This document shows positions 6,026-8,434 of a DNA stretch of 8,434 nucleotides, one piece after another. Within the stretch, counting starts at the first letter, position 1; each line of letters starts with the position of its first letter. Source of the DNA: GCA-003244245 sp035276605 (GTDB taxonomy: Bacteria > Actinomycetota > Actinomycetes > Mycobacteriales > Pseudonocardiaceae); the NCBI GenBank assembly GCA_035276605.1, contig DATELN010000082.1, forward strand, positions 1 to 8,434, in the 5' to 3' direction. The notes under the pieces were generated by a model. The model worked only from the letters and a program-made list of their open reading frames with translations. It did not search any database and was not told where the DNA came from. The position numbers were made by a program, and so were the translations under genes.

Positions 6026-7212
6026 CCCGGCTGAACGAATCCGCCGGCGGGGTGGCAAGTCCCGGGCACATTCACGCGGTAGACCTGGTGCGGGTCTTGA
6101 CGTTTGCCTGTGTCATCGCGGTGCACACCGTGTCCACCGTCAATCCGGCCGACAGTGTGCCAGCCGGTGGTGCCGAGATGTTGTTGCACTTCACCCGGGA
6201 AGCGTTTTTCGCTCTCACCGCATTCGTATTGATGTATCGCTACCACGGCCGGTTGCCCGTTCGATCGTTCTGGCGGCGCCGGTTCTGGTTGATCGGCGCA
6301 CCGTATGTGGCCTGGACTGTCATCTACAGCGGGCTGGCGCAGATCACGACACCGCTTGCTCCCAGCGAGGCGCTTATCCAGCTTGGGCGCAACCTGCTCA
6401 CCGGCGCAGCGTGTTACCACCTGTATTTCCTAATCGTGACAATGCAGTTTTACTTGCTGTTTCCCGCGTTCCGGCGGCTGCTATTGCTGACCCGTGGTCG
6501 GTACCACTGGCTGCTGGCCGGCGGCGCAGTTTTGCAAGTCGCCATCAACGCCGGCTTGCACGCCGCACATCCGAACGGGCTCGCGGAGCAACTGTGGCAT
6601 TACGACGGCTCGTTCGTCGGCAGCTATGTCCTCTACCTGCTACTCGGCGGGGTAGCCGCATTGCACGCCGACCGAGCGCACGGCTGGGTGCGGGCCCATC
6701 CGGTGACGGTGGTCGTGGTGCTGCTATTCACCGGCGCCGCGGCGGAGGACTGGTACCTGAGGTCAGTTCGCCACGGCGTCCCCCTCATGGCCGCCTCCGA
6801 CGTGTTCCAGGCCGTGATGGTGCCCTGGTGCCTGGCCGCAATTACAGCGTTGTTCGCCTTGGGCGTGGCGTGGGCGGACCGGCGAGGAATTGGCCCGGGC
6901 TCCCAGGTCATCAAGATCGGCTCTGACCGGTCCTTCGGGGTATTTCTGGTGCATCCGATGCTGCTGTTGGCGTGGATGCTGGGTCCTGCCGGATGGCTGT
7001 CCACCCGAATACCTGCGCTCTGGTCGACGATTTTCGCCATCATCGCCGTCACCTCCGGGTCGCTGCTTGTAGTCGAGCTCTTACGGCGCAGCCCGCTCAG
7101 TTTGATGCTCACCGGAAAGCGCCGCTCGCGGGACAATGCATCTGTCCATTCCGGTAGAGCCGAGCCTTCCGTGTTAGCCGAGCCGATCCGGCTAAGCGCG
7201 GAGCGGATATGA
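6022..7212 (+). CDS. Integral-membrane acyltransferase family 3 (OafA/NodX type)
   Basis: The product is a 396-aa polytopic membrane protein with about ten hydrophobic helices, the size and pattern of Acyl_transf_3 proteins. These move acetyl, succinyl or other acyl groups from acyl-CoA onto sugars, lipids or secondary metabolites at the cytoplasmic membrane. The N-terminal signature HAVDLVRVLTFACVIAVH (18-35) matches the family's D-x-x-R ... H pattern, with D21, R24 and the functionally important His35. Further family-like pieces are FTREAFFALTAFVLMYRY, SFWRRRFWLIGAPYVAW, YHLYFLIVTMQFYLLFPAFR and SFGVFLVHPMLLL near the C-terminus. A hydrophilic tail of about 40 residues (MLTGKRRSRDN...) ends the protein. 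Start GTG 6022 overlaps the ligase stop by 4 bp, implying translational coupling. The upstream ligase could supply the acyl-CoA donor; this is inference. Two rare TTA leucine codons (7081-7083, 7174-7176) lie near the end. Confidence 0.88.
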   Translation: MTRLNESAGGVASPGHIHAVDLVRVLTFACVIAVHTVSTVNPADSVPAGGAEMLLHFTREAFFALTAFVLMYRYHGRLPVRSFWRRRFWLIGAPYVAWTVIYSGLAQITTPLAPSEALIQLGRNLLTGAACYHLYFLIVTMQFYLLFPAFRRLLLLTRGRYHWLLAGGAVLQVAINAGLHAAHPNGLAEQLWHYDGSFVGSYVLYLLLGGVAALHADRAHGWVRAHPVTVVVVLLFTGAAAEDWYLRSVRHGVPLMAASDVFQAVMVPWCLAAITALFALGVAWADRRGIGPGSQVIKIGSDRSFGVFLVHPMLLLAWMLGPAGWLSTRIPALWSTIFAIIAVTSGSLLVVELLRRSPLSLMLTGKRRSRDNASVHSGRAEPSVLAEPIRLSAERI

Positions 7213-7217
7213 GGAGG
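7212..7217 (+). promoter_or_regulatory. Strong ribosome binding site for the ComA-like gene
   Basis: AGGAGG, within GAGGAGG, lies 5 nt before the GTG start at 7223 and begins on the last base of the acyltransferase stop codon. It is the best Shine-Dalgarno in the window and fixes the start of the next gene. Confidence 0.85.
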
Positions 7218-7222
7218 CACCC

Positions 7223-7987
7223 GTGATTGACACTCAACTACGCCTACCGCACCGCGAGTCGAAACCGCGGCGACGTGGATTGACCATCGTCATCGACCCC
7301 GGAATGTTCACCGCCCAATTTGAAGACGCGATAGACAGCGTCGGTGAATTTGTCGACCTCGTGAAGTTCGGCTGGGGTACCTGCCTGGTCACCAAAGACA
7401 TTAAACGGAAAATTGACATCCTGCGCGGCGCAGGCATTGATTTCTATTTCGGCGGCACCCTGTTCGAACGCTATGCGCTGGACGGGCTGGTTTCAGAATG
7501 GCTGGCGTTGTGCCGCGAGTTGGGCGTCACCCATGTCGAAGTGTCCAACGGCACGATTCCCATCGACAACACGGAAAAGGTCCGGTGGGTGGCCCGCCTC
7601 GCCGGCGAGTTCGTCGTCATCAGCGAGGTCGGCTTCAAGGATATTCACCGTTGCGACGCGCTGATACCGGCCCGCTGGATCTCGCTCATCGGGCAAGATC
7701 TCGCCGCTGGAGCGCATTTCGTCACCGCGGAAGCGCGGGAAAATGGTCGCGGCGGGATCTGCCGGGCTGATGGCGAACCGCGCCACGAGTTGATTGACCA
7801 GATCGTCAGCGCCGGGATAGACATTGACCGGCTGTTGTTCGAAGCTCCGAACAAGGAGCTGCAAACGTACTTCCTGCGCCGGATGGGGCCGTCGGTCAAC
7901 CTGGGCAATATCCGAGCCGAGGACGTGATCGCGCTCGAAACCCTGCGGCGGGGACTGCGGTCGGACACCCTGCTGGTCGGGCTGTGA
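7223..7987 (+). CDS. Phosphosulfolactate synthase (ComA)-family enzyme
   Basis: The product is 254 aa, full length for the ComA family (TIM barrel, about 250-260 aa). In characterised members the enzyme adds sulfite to phosphoenolpyruvate to give (R)-2-phospho-3-sulfolactate, the first step of the PEP route to coenzyme M in methanogens and of sulfolactate synthesis in Bacillus (YitD). Conserved segments in order are KPRRRGLTIVIDPG (14-27), VDLVKFGWGT (44-53), IDFYFGGTLFE (72-82), GVTHVEVSNGTI (101-112), VVISEVGFKD (131-140), FVTAEARENGRGGICRADGE (166-185), LLFEAPNKELQTYFLRRMGPSVNLGNI (204-230) and IALETLRRGLRSDTL (236-250). The charged positions I associate with the family are all occupied, so it looks active. 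No ComB phosphatase, ComC dehydrogenase, ComDE decarboxylase or bacterial coenzyme M genes are in view, so the end product is open. An excellent ribosome binding site supports GTG 7223; the gene follows the acyltransferase by 10 bp and its stop overlaps the VOC start. The true nucleophile may be sulfite or something else. Confidence 0.88.
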   Translation: MIDTQLRLPHRESKPRRRGLTIVIDPGMFTAQFEDAIDSVGEFVDLVKFGWGTCLVTKDIKRKIDILRGAGIDFYFGGTLFERYALDGLVSEWLALCRELGVTHVEVSNGTIPIDNTEKVRWVARLAGEFVVISEVGFKDIHRCDALIPARWISLIGQDLAAGAHFVTAEARENGRGGICRADGEPRHELIDQIVSAGIDIDRLLFEAPNKELQTYFLRRMGPSVNLGNIRAEDVIALETLRRGLRSDTLLVGL

Positions 7988-8385
7988 TGCGCGGCCCGGC
8001 GGACGTGTTCCATCTGGCGATCCCAGCTCTAAATTTAGACGATACGCAACGGTTCTATGTCGATGGTCTCGGCTGTACGCTGGCGCGGCGCTACTCCGAC
8101 CGCATTACCCTGAACTTTTTTGGCGATCAAGTTGTCTGCCATCTCTCCGGCAGCATCGACACCGCTCCAACGTTGTACCCGAGACACTTCGGCATCACCT
8201 TCCGGCAGCGGCGATGCTGGGAACACCTGCTCAATCAGGCCCGCGCTCACGAGCTGCCGTTTTTCGCCCAGCCATTTCGCCGGTTCGACGGCCGGCCCGA
8301 GAGCCACCATGCGTTCGTCCTGCGCGATCCGTCGAACAACCTGCTGGAGTTCAAGCACTACGACGATCCGCGGATGATGCACTGA
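7987..8385 (+). CDS. VOC/glyoxalase-fold metalloprotein (single-module dioxygenase-like)
   Basis: The product is 132 aa, one VOC module made of paired beta-alpha-beta-beta-beta halves. The first half opens with FHLAIPALNLDDTQRFYVDGLGC (8-30) and NFFGDQVVCHL (43-53). The second has HFGITF (67-72), WEHLLNQARAHELPFF (78-93) and the terminal FVLRDPSNNLLEFKHY (110-125). His9, His67 and Glu121 sit where glyoxalase/extradiol-dioxygenase members bind metal, so a metal site is plausible. VOC enzymes include lyases, isomerases, epimerases, dioxygenases and drug-binding resistance proteins; none can be chosen here. ATG 7987 overlaps the previous TGA by one base (TGATG); GTG 7984, one codon earlier, is an alternative. 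The coupling to the ComA-like gene suggests that it acts on the same metabolite. Leu17 is a rare TTA codon (8035-8037). It is the last gene of the operon. Confidence 0.85.
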   Translation: MRGPADVFHLAIPALNLDDTQRFYVDGLGCTLARRYSDRITLNFFGDQVVCHLSGSIDTAPTLYPRHFGITFRQRRCWEHLLNQARAHELPFFAQPFRRFDGRPESHHAFVLRDPSNNLLEFKHYDDPRMMH

Positions 8386-8390
8386 GGTGC

Positions 8391-8434
8391 TCGTGAGTGG
8401 CATTCGGTGCTATAGCACCGAATGCCACTCACGA
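8391..8434. repeat. Perfect 44-bp palindrome after the operon, possible terminator or dispersed repeat
   Basis: Positions 8391-8412 and 8413-8434 are exact reverse complements. The left arm starts TCGTGAGTGGCATTC, the centre is GGTGC-TATA-GCACC, and the right arm ends GCCACTCACGA. As RNA it forms a 20-bp stem with a UAUA loop, beginning 5 nt after the VOC stop codon, so it would end or stabilise the operon transcript. Whether a T-tract follows cannot be seen because the window stops at the last palindromic base; the arms may even extend further. Its perfection and length exceed an ordinary terminator and would also fit a mobile or dispersed palindromic repeat. Confidence 0.85.

Noticed and set aside
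5426..6420. Long minus-strand frames (210 and 285 codons) opposite the ligase and acyltransferase
   Set aside because: Shadow frames of two well-supported genes; composition is arginine/serine/proline-rich with no motif.
7223..7987. A coenzyme M biosynthesis cluster
   Set aside because: Only the first-step family is present; no other known coenzyme M gene lies in the window, so the pathway cannot be claimed.

Overview
The window is high-GC DNA from an actinobacterium. The evidence is the G/C-rich third codon positions, the frequent GTG starts, and a tRNA-Asn next to a small glycine-rich membrane protein near dnaG, an arrangement I recall from mycobacteria and relatives. A member of Pseudonocardiales or a neighbouring order is a reasonable guess, but the sequence alone does not settle it.

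Left part (1-3123), conserved chromosomal backbone. It holds tRNA-Asn(GTT) on the minus strand and a small glycine-zipper/YtxH-like membrane protein on the plus strand. A trans-aconitate 2-methyltransferase-like SAM enzyme (tam) converges on that protein. DNA primase (dnaG) follows. The dgt gene (dGTPase) that often lies directly upstream of dnaG in actinobacteria is not there.

Middle (3124-4467), a junction. The wreck of a Uma2-family (DUF820) nuclease-fold gene lies head-to-head with dnaG. It has lost its N-terminus and carries two apparent frameshifts; its three frame pieces rebuild a recognisable Uma2 C-terminal half. A secreted or membrane-anchored esterase of the LpqC/PHB-depolymerase type converges on it and overlaps its tail by 18 bp.

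Right part (4532-8385), a tight four-gene plus-strand operon and the most interesting content. Its genes are (1) a class I adenylate-forming acyl-CoA ligase, (2) an integral-membrane acyltransferase of family 3, (3) a phosphosulfolactate synthase (ComA)-family enzyme and (4) a single-domain VOC/glyoxalase-fold metalloprotein. Adjacent genes overlap by 1-4 bp or are 10 bp apart, so they are probably co-translated. The ComA family joins sulfite to phosphoenolpyruvate in coenzyme M or sulfolactate synthesis. No other coenzyme M gene is visible, and the neighbours (ligase, acyltransferase, VOC) point instead to an acylated small molecule or lipid, possibly a sulfonate. The operon ends in a perfect 44-bp palindrome that begins 5 nt after the last stop codon and reaches the end of the window.

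No CRISPR array, insertion sequence or integrase was seen, and there is no gene-free gap longer than about 125 bases.
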